Assembly (NCBI RefSeq): GCF_963662255.1
Contig: NC_085049.1
Coordinates: 21,050,142-21,114,141 of the forward strand
Length of the DNA: 64,000 bases
Direction of reading: 5' to 3'
DNA from: Cinclus cinclus
Lineage: Eukaryota > Chordata > Aves > Passeriformes > Cinclidae
Part shown: in pieces, positions 1 through 11,654 of the stretch
How the letters are laid out: each line of letters opens with the position of its first letter
Position numbering within the stretch: the stretch's first letter is position 1
Notes under the pieces: model-generated
Databases searched by the model: none
Told to the model about the DNA's origin: nothing
Seen by the model: the letters and a program-made list of their open reading frames with translations, nothing else
Translations under genes and position numbers: made by a program

Positions 1-1249
1 AGCTCCTACCATCAAACAACTAATTTGGCTTTGTCACTGAGTAAGTATCAGGGCTCAAGCCCTTTTTGTTAGCTACAAATATCCAAACCCATCAATGTTC
101 AGTACACAAGTGTGGTATCAGATATATCTGGGAGATGCTATTCTTTTAGTAGAGTAAGGTGGAAGGAAAGGAAAAGATTCCAGTACACTAGGATCTGTTC
201 CTCTTCAATCTTTTCCTCAAAGCTCTAGGAAAAACACCGTAACAGCTGCAGTTGTTCACTGTCCAGAAGTCTTTGTAGTGGCAATAATCAAATAAAGGTT
301 GGAGGAAATGTGACTTAAAATTGATGCCACAAGGAGCCAAAGAAACAAACCAAACCGAACCAGAAAAATTTCCCGAGCAACCTGAATCAGTTTAGCTTGG
401 GAAAAGTGAGTAGACAGATAAAGCAAAACGTGGCAAAATTGGCTAGAAAGGATTAGCAAACATGAATCTAAGCTCTGCTCAAACCAAACAGGCTGGAGTG
501 CGGCTGAGCAGGAACCTGCCTGGGTGTGCAGGGCAGCTGATGGCTCAGACAATCTCTCACCAGAGACAATCTTCTTCTCAGTTTATCCTCCATCTTTTTT
601 ATCTTTCTGCCTTTTTCCTCATGTCAGCCAAGAGAATCTACAAATGTATATGGATACGTCTCTGTGTCAATGTGACATGTATGTTTATAATACATATAAC
701 TTTAATAGCTTGAGTTTTAGAAACAGTTTAATCTAGTTACAGCAAAAATAGAGGCTGGAAAATTAGTCTGTTCTCATACCTAAAAAGCATAAATGTTCCC
801 TCAAAAGTACCTACAGATAGATAAAGTAAAATAAGTACTTTTACAAGCTATTTAGAGAGTGTTGGCCTTTGGGAAAACAACCTTTTTTCAAAGGTATTTA
901 TGCTGTTTAACAGAGACTTGCTTTGCAATTTTTAAATACCTAAATGCTTTTGTTCAAGATCCAGGAAACTTGTAATGGGTAGGTATTGAATAACCTGCAA
1001 GGCCTTCTTAGACTTCAAAGTTTCGTGAATAATAAGTTGCTGGATGAAAAGAAGCAATATTTCAGTTATGAATTTTATGTATAATAAAGAGTAGTAATGA
1101 TTCTTTACTTGCCTCCGGCAGGTCTCAGACCAGTCTTGTTGGAGCAGTTTGTTAAATCCACAGCAACTGCACTATTAAACTGAGTTACACTCAGGCAAGA
1201 GCAAACATTAAATGAAGGGCATAATTACAGTTTGTTCCAGTAAAACTGA

Positions 1250-1457
1250 CTGGAACAGGGCAGAGCTAAACAGATCAGCTCATGGAAGCTGCACGTTTGT
1301 CCCAGCCCTTCCACTGAGGAGATAGAAGAGGGAAATGCCACCTCTTTAAACAATGTATTTTTAACTATGACATCTAGTTTAGATGGTTGTGGAGAAAAAA
1401 AAGTTGAACCATACTTTGGCTTGATTCTAAACACAGAGATAGCAATCAAAAAAGCAG
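1250..1457 (+). CDS. candidate coding exon, product unknown
   Basis: An open plus-strand frame runs from just after a TGA at 1247-1249 to a strong donor (AAGCAG then GTAAGATA) at 1458. It spans 69 codons and leaves one base over, so a following exon should start with two bases. The peptide looks protein-like, with stretches such as STEEIEEGNATSLNN and EKKVEPYFGLILNTEIA. The acceptor is less clear. The AG at 1257-1258 has a poor pyrimidine tract, and the AG at 1304-1305, after TTTGTCCC, would give a shorter exon from 1306. The family is not recognised. The minus strand is also open here, so chance is a real alternative. Confidence 0.27.
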
Positions 1458-2437
1458 GTAAGATATTTATTTTTGCAAATAGAACTATTTAAAAGTCATC
1501 CTATTTTGAGGACTGACTGGCACTTTTGAGTACTTGCAGTTGGTAATGGCAGAAAGCTCTGAGGCCATGTGGAGCCACTTCACCAGGTCAAAAACATGCA
1601 TGCTATGAAAATGTGTCATCCAGGATGTTCACTGTTTGGTAAGTGGCCTCCTTGGCTTTCTCCCTCACTGTGAACCCTCAGTGTGGCCCCAGAAGTAGAT
1701 TCCTTTCTCTGGACACACTCTTATTCCCTTGTCCATGTACGCACAACTCTCTAGCAGAGATTTGCATTAAACACGGTTAATATAACATTATTTTCTTAAT
1801 CTTTTTTCTTTTAAGGCCTTAAAACTGTCTACTGCATCTTTTTCAGTGGCACCAAACATGATGGATTTGTTCTTTTTCTTCATTCATTGTCTGTTTTCTC
1901 CCCTGCATTATGTCACACCATACCTTGCTATGAACTGCTGCGGCTTAAAGGGCTTCAGTAGCACACAAAAAGAAACAGAAAATCCCTCAAACCTAGTTTA
2001 GAGGTTCATAAGAAGCATAACTGCTCTTCCATAAAGCCCTCTGATTCACTTCAAAACTGAAAAAAATGCAGTTTAACCTTTTACTGGCACTAGAGCCACA
2101 GTTCTGAGACAAATTTGTCCAACAAATACAGGGCCTTGTGTGTAAAGCCCTTCTATACCAAGGAGCCATGAGTAGTGTCCATAATTTACTATTTATTCAT
2201 GACCATCTCTTACTGGTCATAAACTAACTTTCTCCAAGAAATCAGAAAACATAAGCAGCATGGCCTTTAATAAAATGCTGATGTATGTGAGAGGAATCTG
2301 TCACTACCAGTAAAGCAGCACTGTATAGGATCAGTCTACCCAAATTTATTAGGTGGTTTTAAAAGCTTCCTTCATCCTGAAATAATTACTACAATTTCAA
2401 GGAAGTCACTGCATTCTAATAAATGTATTTATTTTTT

Positions 2438-2468
2438 CACACACACACACACACATATATGTATATAC
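2438..2468. repeat. (CA)n/(TA)n microsatellite
   Basis: About nine CA units at 2438-2455 run directly into a TATATGTATATA tract. This is a simple dinucleotide repeat, likely length-polymorphic. Confidence 0.9.
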
Positions 2469-4184
2469 AATTGAGACATAATATTTTAAATTAGTCTGGC
2501 TAGCTTAATTCTATAAATTTCTTGGAACATCAAGAAATTAATCTTCACATTCCCTTTGGCTTACTGACCCCACAGTCAGAGATTTCTGTTTATAGTCTGT
2601 TTAAACAATATTCTGTTGAGTTTTTGGCCTAATGGTATTTTACCAGCAAGGGTCAGTAAATTACTTTTACTACTATAAAATATCAGCAGAAAAAAAATGA
2701 GGAAAGAGGGTTGGATAATGTTTCAGGTAATCAGCATTTACAACCAAACTCTTAGCACAAATTCATCCACAGGGCAGAGAGATATTAATTCCAAGCAGGC
2801 TGAAGTCCCTGGCCATGAAGGTTTAGTTGAACATGGATTCAGACTTTGTTTGCAGACTTCAGCCCAGCAATACAAAGGAAAGTTATACTGAACTTCAGAG
2901 GCTCACAATTTGATCTCATTGATTGTTTTGACTGGACAAAAGAATCAAGCATTTGGGATTAGAGCACTTAACTCTTTTAAGATTGGTTAAGAATTTATGG
3001 CTTATTAACCAATTAATGTTTCTTTAAGCTCTTAGTGCCTTATCATGGCTGGGCTACTCTAAATTCCTAAGGAGACTTAAGCATCTACAGTGTCTCAGCA
3101 TAGTTAAGATTTCTTCCCTCATTAAAAAGACTTAGCTATGTTAAGGTTCCTTAAGCATTTAACAAAGTTTATATGCACTGTAGTTGTTGCAAATTTCCTT
3201 CTTAATTTCTAAACAAGCAAAATCAGTGTAAAGAATCGTGCAGTATGAATTTGAGAGATCAAGCCCTTACCTGAGACACTCAAGAAATGAATTTAGCCTC
3301 AAAGTTAGCTCAGGCATGATGACCGATTGAACATTACCTTTGTGGAACAGAAACCTTCATCAAGTGGTTCTAGCTATGCCACCAGAGAGAATTCTTCTGC
3401 ATTGATAAATCACCAGTGCATTGAATTACTGAAGTGCCTCACCAAAGAGCCCCTAATTTTTAAACTTGGGATTTGTTTTCATTGTGGTCGCATATGTATC
3501 CTAAATTACAAAAGTATTCATTAGTTTATGACCCTATTACTCCTATAGAGTTAAGCAAAAACTAACTAGTACACAGGTCAGTAAAGCCCTTGTATGAAAG
3601 AGATTAAGTCAGGACAGAGCGCCCAATGGCACTGAGTCCTTTCTCCTCTACTTCAGTGTATTTTGTTAAGTCAATAAAAAAACATTTATTTCAAATTGTT
3701 CACATGCAAAACAAAGACTATGCAATGCTTAAATTGTGTAGATCTTTCATGCACTTACATGAGGAGAAAAAAGAATAAAATTAGATTGTTCATTTTGAGC
3801 AAGTCAAGCAGGAAAGAAAACCACTTAAAATATTGTTGCCCAGTTTATGCTTAACTCTTCTTTTAAGCATCAAGATTGACGTGACTGAGAATTGTGTTTT
3901 TTCAGTTGAAAAATTCTAATTCTACTTCTAATGATTGTAGCAGAAATGCAGTAACCTGTATGATTCACTGACAGTTCTTTCAGATGAAAAGATAGGTGTA
4001 TCTACTCATAATGGAAAGTAAAATGGGGAAGATTTTCAAAGATGCTCTGATACATGAAACACTGTTATTCCTGCCACAAACAGAAAAAAACAAAACCCCT
4101 CCACTCTTTCCTTTTTATGTCAGATAGCTTTTGAAGGAAGTTAGGACAAGTTATTTTTGTGGCAGCATTTCATGGAACATTAGT

Positions 4185-4310
4185 AAAATGTTTTTTTTTC
4201 TCCTTTCTTCAGTTTATTATTCTGGTGGGGGTTTTATGGTTGGGGTGGTTTTTCTGTGTGTGTTTTTTTGGTGGTTTGTTTTGGTTTTGTTTTTTTTGTG
4301 ATATATGCTG
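4185..4310. repeat. T/G-rich low-complexity tract
   Basis: The plus strand is dominated by T-runs separated by GG or GTGG. It looks like simple low-complexity DNA, and the 83-codon frame across it (rich in Phe, Trp and Cys) is a composition artefact. Confidence 0.7.
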
Positions 4311-4754
4311 TTACTTTGAGAAGATAATTTTTGCAGGTGCTTTCATTCACTCACACAGTCTAACAGTTTCATATAAACACAAATGCCCATTCTCACACCC
4401 AACTAAATAACAATGGATGACAGTCATAGGTAACAATAAGTATCCCTCCTTTATAACAGTCACTTTTCCATGGTCTTCCTTAAACTGGTTAGTCTGCCAA
4501 ACAACTTGCTTGTCTTTCATAGGGACTACCTGAGGCTAAAAACATTCACAAATGTCAGAGGCTGAATTAAAAGTTACCCAGCTTCAAGAGCTCATCACTT
4601 TATTATTGCACTTAATATGCTTAAGCTGCAATTCCCAGTTACTGCTGTTCCAGCTGTGACAGCTCTGCAACCCCTCAGATGAAGATCTTGAATATCCAGC
4701 CAGAAAAGAAGCATCACATGGTTAGGTGTCTAGCTGTGGAAAAGATCATTATTT

Positions 4755-4768
4755 CCCCCCCCCCCCCC
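4755..4768. repeat. C14 homopolymer
   Basis: Fourteen consecutive C follow ATTT and precede ACCACAC. On the minus strand this is a G14 run. Confidence 0.95.
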
Positions 4769-5093
4769 ACCACACAGGACTTCTACAGCAGAAGCAGATA
4801 TAGTCCTTTATCCTCTAATTTCCATCACTTCTCCACAATAAGTAAACTCTGTGGCTTTGCCCTGAACTCAAGGCCTACAAATTACCTCTCTCCATTCACA
4901 GTTTTCTTTTATCACGACACCCTAGACATCTTCAGTTTCTGAATAAAGTTGGTGATGGCAGACACAGATGGCTACCTATGACACAGAGAACAAAGGTTTT
5001 CCATCTGCACCAGAGGCCTTTGAAGGAGAACAGTAATGCTCTGGACTCTGTCAGAGTGATTCTGACTGTATGTTGCCCCTGTGAAGACACCAG

Positions 5094-5227
5094 AGGCTGC
5101 TAAGCACAAAAGGGATTTAAAAGACACAATGGATGTGCCAGGACTTTGTGGAATATGGGAGCAAAGCCAGCTAAAGCACCAAAATAGAAAGCAACTGCAA
5201 CTTACACAATTCAAAAACCAAGTTCAG
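5094..5227 (+). CDS. candidate coding exon, Gln/Lys-rich peptide
   Basis: The frame is open for 44 codons after two carry-over bases and ends exactly at a strong donor (GTTCAG then GTAAGATGG at 5228). The peptide starts AAKHKRDLKDTMDVPG and ends in the Gln-rich segment RKQLQLTQFKNQVQ, which could form part of a helix or coiled coil. The acceptor is CACCAG at 5093 after TTGCCCCTGTGAAGA. An alternative AG at 5085-5086 would add seven bases. An in-frame TGA lies just upstream, so the exon cannot extend far left. It ends in phase 0, which fits the exon at 7114. The family is not recognised. Confidence 0.3.
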
Positions 5228-7113
5228 GTAAGATGGGATTTTGTGCATTCTTTATGACTGACCCTGACACAGTTTGTTGCCCATCATGAATCCAGTAATT
5301 TTGCCCATCTTTTCTCTCATGGCTTATGAAGATTAATATCCCTGTTTATTTGGAAGACTGATGGCAGGACAGCCTTGCCTCTTGAAATCATTTGGGTATC
5401 TAAGTTGGAGATGCCAGATGTGTGCTATGAGGGGTTTGTGGAGCATTGCAGTCTTCCCTTGTCCCTGCAGACTAAAACACTACCAGTCTAATCCAGGTTT
5501 CTCTTCCCATTGACTCCCTTTCTCTGTAGGCATTGCAGCTGCTGCTGCTGCAGGGCTAGATCTTGTTCTTCTGATTCCTGAATTAATCAATTTACCCCAG
5601 TGTGTCAGCAGCAGCAGGTCACTAAAGTACTGGAGAGACAGATACCATGTCTTCTGTTTACAAACTCACACTAGGAATGCTCAAGCCAGAGATGGAAATC
5701 TTCTCAGTGTGGATGTCATTGCTAATGAATTTCCTGCTGGAACTACACTCCAGATTTGGGGCAAGAAGAATCTAACCCCACACCAAATTGCACAGTGCCA
5801 TTGCCTTCCCCTGCAGTTTGTCTGGTCCTTAGGTCATCTTGAAATGATATTTAGTGACTATTAGCAATTCCATCCCACTTATTTCTCCAGCTTCTTCTGC
5901 TTCCTTCTTGCACTGAACTGGTATAATGGGTTTCACCTCATGCTTCATGTTTCCAGGGTAAGAGAGAAATACAAGAGAGTGTCTGGGGGCCAAGGGCTTG
6001 CAGGAGCACATGCCAGGATTGTCTGTGGAGCTTCTGGGCCTGGGCATCTACTGCACACATCAGAATGGCATGGGGCTGATCTCAGCCTGTCAGGCAGCTC
6101 TTTCCAATCCCATGTTGCAGTAAATTCACATAGGCAGTAATTTTTCAAAGGCTTATATGTGGTTCATACTCAGTTGATTTTCACAGGGAAAGCAAAAACT
6201 AGTGTAATTCTGAACAAAATGATCCCTTCCTGCCAATTTCAGGGCAGGGAATCAGAGCAAGTGGTCTCTGCAGTGAAAATATCTCTTGATTTTTTTCCCC
6301 CTTCCTTCCCCTGTGCCCTCCACCAGCAAAAGAAGAATGTTTTGCCCCAACACTCATTCTTGGAAACCATTCTATTTATTTTAGATTGAATTTTCCAACA
6401 CTTCTCAGATTGAGACACAGACATGGCATGGAAAATTTCAACCAAAGCATTTAGTGTTTGGCAAAGTTATAAGCAACTGGGACTTAAAATGGGAAGAGTT
6501 TGGCAACCTAGGATGCAATAACAGCCTTACTTCTAATGAACATTCTTGCTCAAAGGTTATTAATAGGCTCAACAACAAGTCTGAAATTCAGAATAAACCA
6601 AAAATGCTGGTGTTCTGTCTGAACTTTCTAGTCTTTATGGGAAAGTACTTTGAAAAATCATTGGAAAGCAAAGTTGTGTGACTAAAGCCAGTGTAAATCT
6701 AACTATAATTTTCTGGTAGGCTTAAGAGTTGAAATATTGTCTTCAACTTCAGTGGTGATATTAACAAAATGCAGTGTAGTGCTAGAAAAGCTACAGAAAA
6801 AGAAACTGAGAATGATCTCCAGAGATAAAGGAATGTGCAGGATGGAGTAAAGTAATTTGCATAAAAATTGCTAGATTGGTATTTAATTGAATTATATTAG
6901 GTTTTACATTTTTTAGGTAATATCGGTTTGCGTTACTATCGTAGGCTATTATAGACTAGTGTATTATTAAATATATATATATTCTTGAAACAAGTTTTGA
7001 CAATGTGCTTACCTGGTAAAGTCACCTGTCTAAAGCAATGAAATAGGATAGCACTAAATAAAACCTATTAAATTGGTGGTTTCCATCATTCTCATTATGG
7101 ATCTCTCCCGCAG
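5228..7113. other. unassigned intron-like or intergenic DNA
   Basis: An excellent acceptor (ATTGACTCCCTTTCTCTGTAG) ends at 5530. Read in phase 0 it gives ALQLLLLQG then a stop, so it could be an alternative terminal exon after 5227. On the minus strand a strong donor (TTACCAG then GTAAGCAC) lies near 7010 with only a 17-base potential exon. No repeat is recognised. Confidence 0.4.
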
Positions 7114-7166
7114 GTGTCTGGATTATGTTTGCAGCAGATGCAGCAGGCCAAGGACCATACAATTTG
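7114..7166 (+). CDS. candidate short coding exon
   Basis: A very good acceptor (CATTCTCATTATGGATCTCTCCCGCAG) ends at 7113, and a moderate donor (AATTTG then GTGGGT) begins at 7167. In phase 0 the 53 bases are open and encode VSGLCLQQMQQAKDHTI plus two bases. The start phase matches the end of the candidate exon at 5227, and the Gln-rich character continues. Other frames are also partly open, so the coding call is uncertain. A non-coding exon is an alternative. Confidence 0.25.
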
Positions 7167-8845
7167 GTGGGTATTGTTGATTGATGCTGTATCATTAAAG
7201 TATAGTCAGCCCTTTCTTTCCATGCCCCCTCCTTGTTATTCAGCCATTAAAAAATACTTCCAGGTTAAAAATGCCACATTTTAAAAGCTGATTGCATGTG
7301 AGTAACATTGCTGTGGCACATTAAAATGCTACAATGCTAAGAAGAGTGCTAAATAATAGAATACATATAGCTGTGTTTAGACTGTTCCTGTTTGTGGAGA
7401 CAACTCAAAACCTGAAAGTACATTATCTGCCACAGCATTATGCAGAATATGCTCTAGCAAATAAAAAATACTGCTGACAACTCCTGTGATGACTGGTTTA
7501 AGCCATGGTATAGAAGCCAAACTGCCATTTTAATACCTATAAGTGTATGTTTATTATGTAAAATTTAATCAATGTTCAATTTTTTTAATCTAGCTGAAAT
7601 TTTTGATGTTCGATTCTGTAAGTAGTGATTTCATCATTTTCCTGTTCATTGGAGATTTCCTCGAGCTGAAACTTGTACTTGAGTAGGACCTGTGAGATAT
7701 TATATTAATAATTGAAACATTCAATATGTGTGTGATGAAAAACTACTGGCCAGTGGTCACTATATTACTGTACTCTTGCATTAAAAATAAACCTGCAGAC
7801 AGTCTGTATGATTTTAGTCATACTTGTGCTTGGTTTTAATCTGGCTCCCCTTGATTCCATAGCAGACTGATGAAAATCATGCAGATCTTTCTAACTGATG
7901 CAGCAGTTAGAAAATCTGATGTTTTTGGCATATTTTTAATCTCAGCACTCCCAAAGAGCTGGTCATAATATTCTGGTCCCTCCCATAACACGTGGAATAT
8001 TGAAGTGTATCCCATTATCCTTGCTTTAGTGCTGGCTGTTGTGAGTCAAGCCAGATAAGTAAAAATTGATGACTGCAGCAGCCCAGAACACCGATGCTTC
8101 TAATTTTTGTAGAAAGCAAGTTTATGGTAACTTCTATTTAATGTTACTATTTACTCATTTTCAATGGTAGGTGGTTTTAAAAAAAAAAAAAAGTTCCGAT
8201 TTTGTTTCCAAGAATCTTGATATGTTGTGGGCTCTACTGGGATATTTAGCTGTGTGGTTCATCCATACCACCAACTTGCACCAAAGATTAAAAAGTAGGG
8301 TTAATTATAAAGCTCTCAAGATCTCAGATCGAGATTTGCTGTTATTTGCATTTCTAGATTTCAAAGTGATGCAAGCCTGTGAGGATAAAGGAAAGTGATG
8401 GGAAAGTCTAGGTAGTCAAGCTGGAGCTGTGACCCTGGTCATGTAGACCTTCACAGGCTGCTGGAGCATCTTGGTATCCATGGGTTTTCTTCAGATGGAC
8501 AAAAATCCACCTGCTTGGCTCAGCTTGCCAATGGTCCTAAGGGAGCAGCAAAGCGTATACATAACTGCAGGAACTCTGAGGAAAGTTAAAAAAAATTTTA
8601 AACAGGCTGCATCCTGTTCTGCTTGATTATTTTAGGGATTAGGAACTGATCTTTTCCAAAAATCATAGGTGAGGATTCTGTTACTCCTCCAGAAACTGAC
8701 AGCAACTCAGGAAAAATGAGCAGAAACCCAAAGAATTTTCTGGGCCATTTTGGCAGTGTTGGGTGACACCAGGTCAAGTTCAGTACAAATGCAGAATCTA
8801 CCCTGATTGCTGCTTCAGAATTTTGCAGCATTCTGCTTGCTTAGC
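7167..8845. other. unassigned AT-rich DNA with a possible microexon
   Basis: A 24-base segment at 7594-7617 lies between a good acceptor (CAATTTTTTTAATCTAG) and a good donor (ATTCT then GTAAGTAG). It is open in two frames but does not fit the phase of the 7166 donor. A run of 14 A lies near 8179. Nothing else is recognised. Confidence 0.35.
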
Positions 8846-9480
8846 GTCTCGGTTTGAAAAGTATCTGCTAGGGAGGGCAGAGCCTCCCTTTGGAATGGAG
8901 AATGTGAATCCCCTCCCTCCAAATTATTATAATTTAGAAAATTAAAGGGGCTTTCAGGCAGAAGTCTGGGAATAGGAATAACAGTTCCTTACTCATGTGC
9001 ATAGGAAGACAAACAAACAAGAATAATAACTACAGCATTAAAAGTAAACAGAACTAGGGACCTTGAAAGGCTTTGTTTTACAAAACCTGGGGCAGTCTGA
9101 TTTTGGTGCGGAACTCCGAGAGCACCAAGCTGGAACGGTGGAAAATCCTGGGCTGGTAGTAGCAGTCCAGATGAAGCAGTCTGGTCGAAGCAGTGATCTC
9201 GTAGAGAAGGTCTGGTAGCCCTTGTCCTCTGCGGAAGATCTCGCAAGTAAGAGCCTAAATCCCACATTATATGCAGGTGAGAATCCTTGGCTCCTCCCTC
9301 TGGGCGGAGCATATCCCAATGGGATAGTATCATTCTGTGAGTCCTGCGGTAGGTCCTTGATTGCCCATTAACAGAGATAGCTCTTAGAGGGAGTTATCTA
9401 TGGGTCATGGCAAGGCATTGATGGGCCCATTAACAGTTCATGAAAGCGGTGATGGAATAGATTTTGGGCACATCCTGGGT
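8846..9480. mobile_element. avian-type endogenous retrovirus LTR, probably solo
   Basis: The left part carries the pattern I know from bird LTRs of the ERVL/ERVK type. It begins with CTCGGTTTGAAAAG, followed by GGCAGAGCCTCCCTTTGGAATGGAGAATG, a run of CCCTCCCTCCAAATTATTATAATTT, and then GGGAATAGGAATAACAGTTCCTTACT. The right part has the typical run of short GC-rich blocks (TAGTAGCAGTCCAGATGAAGC, CCCAATGGGATAGTATCAT). No gag, pol or env frame adjoins it, so it is most likely a solo LTR. The right boundary is approximate, and I could not settle the orientation. The 114-codon minus-strand frame inside it is a shadow. Confidence 0.6.
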
Positions 9481-11393
9481 TGTAACCTAGGTCGCTTAGA
9501 TTCCTTGGAAATGCTGGCAGATTTGTAGGGAACTAGGGGCTCTCAGGAGCAGAGATAAAAAACCCAAGACTGAGAATGACCTCTTAACGTGGTGTTTAAG
9601 ACCCAGAGAGGGAGCTCTGTATTCTAGTCGGTGACCAGAGAGCAACTGTTTTTATTTTAAATGAACATATGACAAAATGATTTCTCAGCAGGATGGAGTT
9701 CAAAAGGTAAAACCTCTTTTCTCTCTTGGCTTGGCCCACAACACTATTTTTAATTTGAAAGAGAACATCGCTGCCCAGACTCAAAACCAGTTTGGGACTT
9801 TCCTGCTGCCAGCTGTCAGGTGCCTAAATCTTTGGTATATGCACCTTTCTAGTTAGTGTTTCTAACAGCAGCCAGGTAAACAAGTTCCTGTTCTCTCTGA
9901 ACCTGTTCCCTCGTCCCATTCAAAGTAATCCTGAATTGTGTATTAATTAAGTTACTCACCTACAGTCAGTAACTCTTGTGCAGTGGGGTGTCAGAAACAG
10001 TACAAATGAGTGGCAAATAGACCAGAACTGCAATACATAATTCCTTGGCTGCCAGCTCCTAATTGCAACGGGAGGTGCTGATGTCTGCTTCCACACATTT
10101 GTTTTTAATCGACAAAAACTATGTGTCTGTGATGAGAAGCTAATCCTGTATGACATGGGGTGTCAGATCTCATTGCCATTATCTATTTTAGCTTTAGATC
10201 TGTTCTTTAGATCTGATTTTTTTCCCCTGTTTTAATCTGAAGGGAAAAAATGAAAAAAAAATTATAACCTAATATATTCACCTATGTAATTCTCATTTCC
10301 TAAATTACTGCTTTTCAATAGCAAGTTTTCTTTAAGTATGGCAATACAGTTTTGGCATGACACAATGCATAATTCTTATGTTTCTCCTTGTAAAATTCCA
10401 CTATGGTCAAAATTTCCAGCTGATCCTCCAAAAATTTTGCTCTTGGCTCTTATTTTATAAGTACAATGAAGGCTGTGCCAATAGCTTGTGCTTATCTAGC
10501 TTGGTCGCAACACTTGCAGGCTGGTTTTTCAGCCTTAGGAAACAACTGAAACAATATTGATTTGCTCCAAGCCTGCCAGTTTAACTGGCACCATAATCAA
10601 GATTCCAGTAGTTTTCTAAGTTTGGGGTTTTTATCTCAGTGTATCTGCCATGTATGCAACTTGATTAAAAATAAGGAAAAAGTATGCTGTTTTAAGATTT
10701 TTTTTGGACATGGCTTCAGAATGGAAGATTTGCTTCTGTTAGTGTCATGAATTTTTTCAATTAATTTTTTAAGCAACGCTGTCACATAAGTTCTTGGTGG
10801 GAACCTAAACACTCCAGCATTGGTTAGGAACCTATACTTCCCTCAAAAAATTCTTAGCTAACTTGACGTAGTATTTTCTTTCTTACTACAGGTTGAAAAC
10901 ATGTCCTGTTCGTTGATCCAACTTTGAGATATTAAAATGCAAACCACTAATGTGCATGATTCAACTAAAGCTATACTGAACTTATTCTTACATTTGAAAA
11001 AAATCACTAATAAATCCTTTATGTGGGATATAAACACATAAAAGGTCAAGCCTAAAGAAACCTTAAAATGTAGTGATGAAATGACATATAGAACTGAAAT
11101 TTCATTTTAACCATATGGTTTTCTATTTGCTGTAATGCATGGATAAATATCTAGAACTGGTATAAAAAAGGTAGCAAGAATGTGTGCTCACAGCTTAATA
11201 TTTTACTATGAAATTCCAACAATTTGTGTATAAGTAAGTAATTACTCAGCTAAGCCAAATTTTAACACTTGAGTCAATTCTTGCTAAAATAGATCGCACC
11301 TCACTATTGGAAGGGTGTTAGCAGAATTTTGTTGTTTACTATATTTATTTCTTCAAACAAATGTCCCTATGTCCTAATGTCCCATTTCTCCAG
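9481..11393. other. unassigned AT-rich DNA
   Basis: The main feature is a weak minus-strand exon-like segment at 9960-10145. It ends at a good donor (CTGTAG then GTGAGTAAC) and is open in one frame, but its acceptor is only moderate. No repeat is recognised. Confidence 0.35.
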
Positions 11394-11654
11394 CCATGAA
11401 AGGCCTTCCAGAGGCTTATATACATACTACTTTCAACAGGCAAAAAGACATGGAGACAAATTGGATATATGAAAGAAGATACATGAAAAAATATATGAAA
11501 GAAGACACTTTTAGGAGTGATGATGATCATGACTTTAAAACATCAGGCCTTTCCACAACACACGGCAGAGCAAATATGGTTGATGTCTATTTTAAAAAGA
11601 GGCAGTGTGGAAATCATACTTATTTGACACTAATGCTTTTAAGCTTCTTCTTTG
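11394..11654 (+). CDS. candidate 261-base coding exon
   Basis: This is the longest exon-like segment with good splice sites on both sides. The acceptor is preceded by a long pyrimidine tract (CCTAATGTCCCATTTCTCCAG), and the donor is TTCTTTG then GTAAGATAA. After two bases the frame is open for 86 codons and leaves one base. It encodes a basic and acidic mixture, for example NRQKDMETNWIYERRYM and then EDTFRSDDDHDFKTSG. It also contains an imperfect duplication of ATATATGAAAGAAGA (11465-11479 and 11491-11505). A frame this long is unlikely but not impossible by chance. The family is not recognised. If the ATG at 11396 is used, it could also be a first coding exon. Confidence 0.33.

Larger units (their letters stand above)
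1458..5093. other. AT-rich non-coding stretch
   Basis: No convincing gene is seen, and the short ATG-started frames here look random. A good donor at 1639 (TTTG then GTAAGTGG) has no exon open in all of its length. A weak 39-base exon-like segment ends at about 2725 before GTAATC. On the minus strand a strong donor (CTCAG then GTAAGGG) lies near 3270 without a clear acceptor. A T/G-rich low-complexity block lies at 4185-4310. Microsatellites and a C-run are listed separately. Confidence 0.5.

Noticed and set aside
8989..9333. 114-codon minus-strand frame
   Set aside because: It lies within the LTR-like element and shows no retroviral or host protein motif.
9960..10145. 186-base minus-strand segment ending at GTGAGTAAC
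   Set aside because: The acceptor tract is only moderate, and no partner exons were found on that strand.
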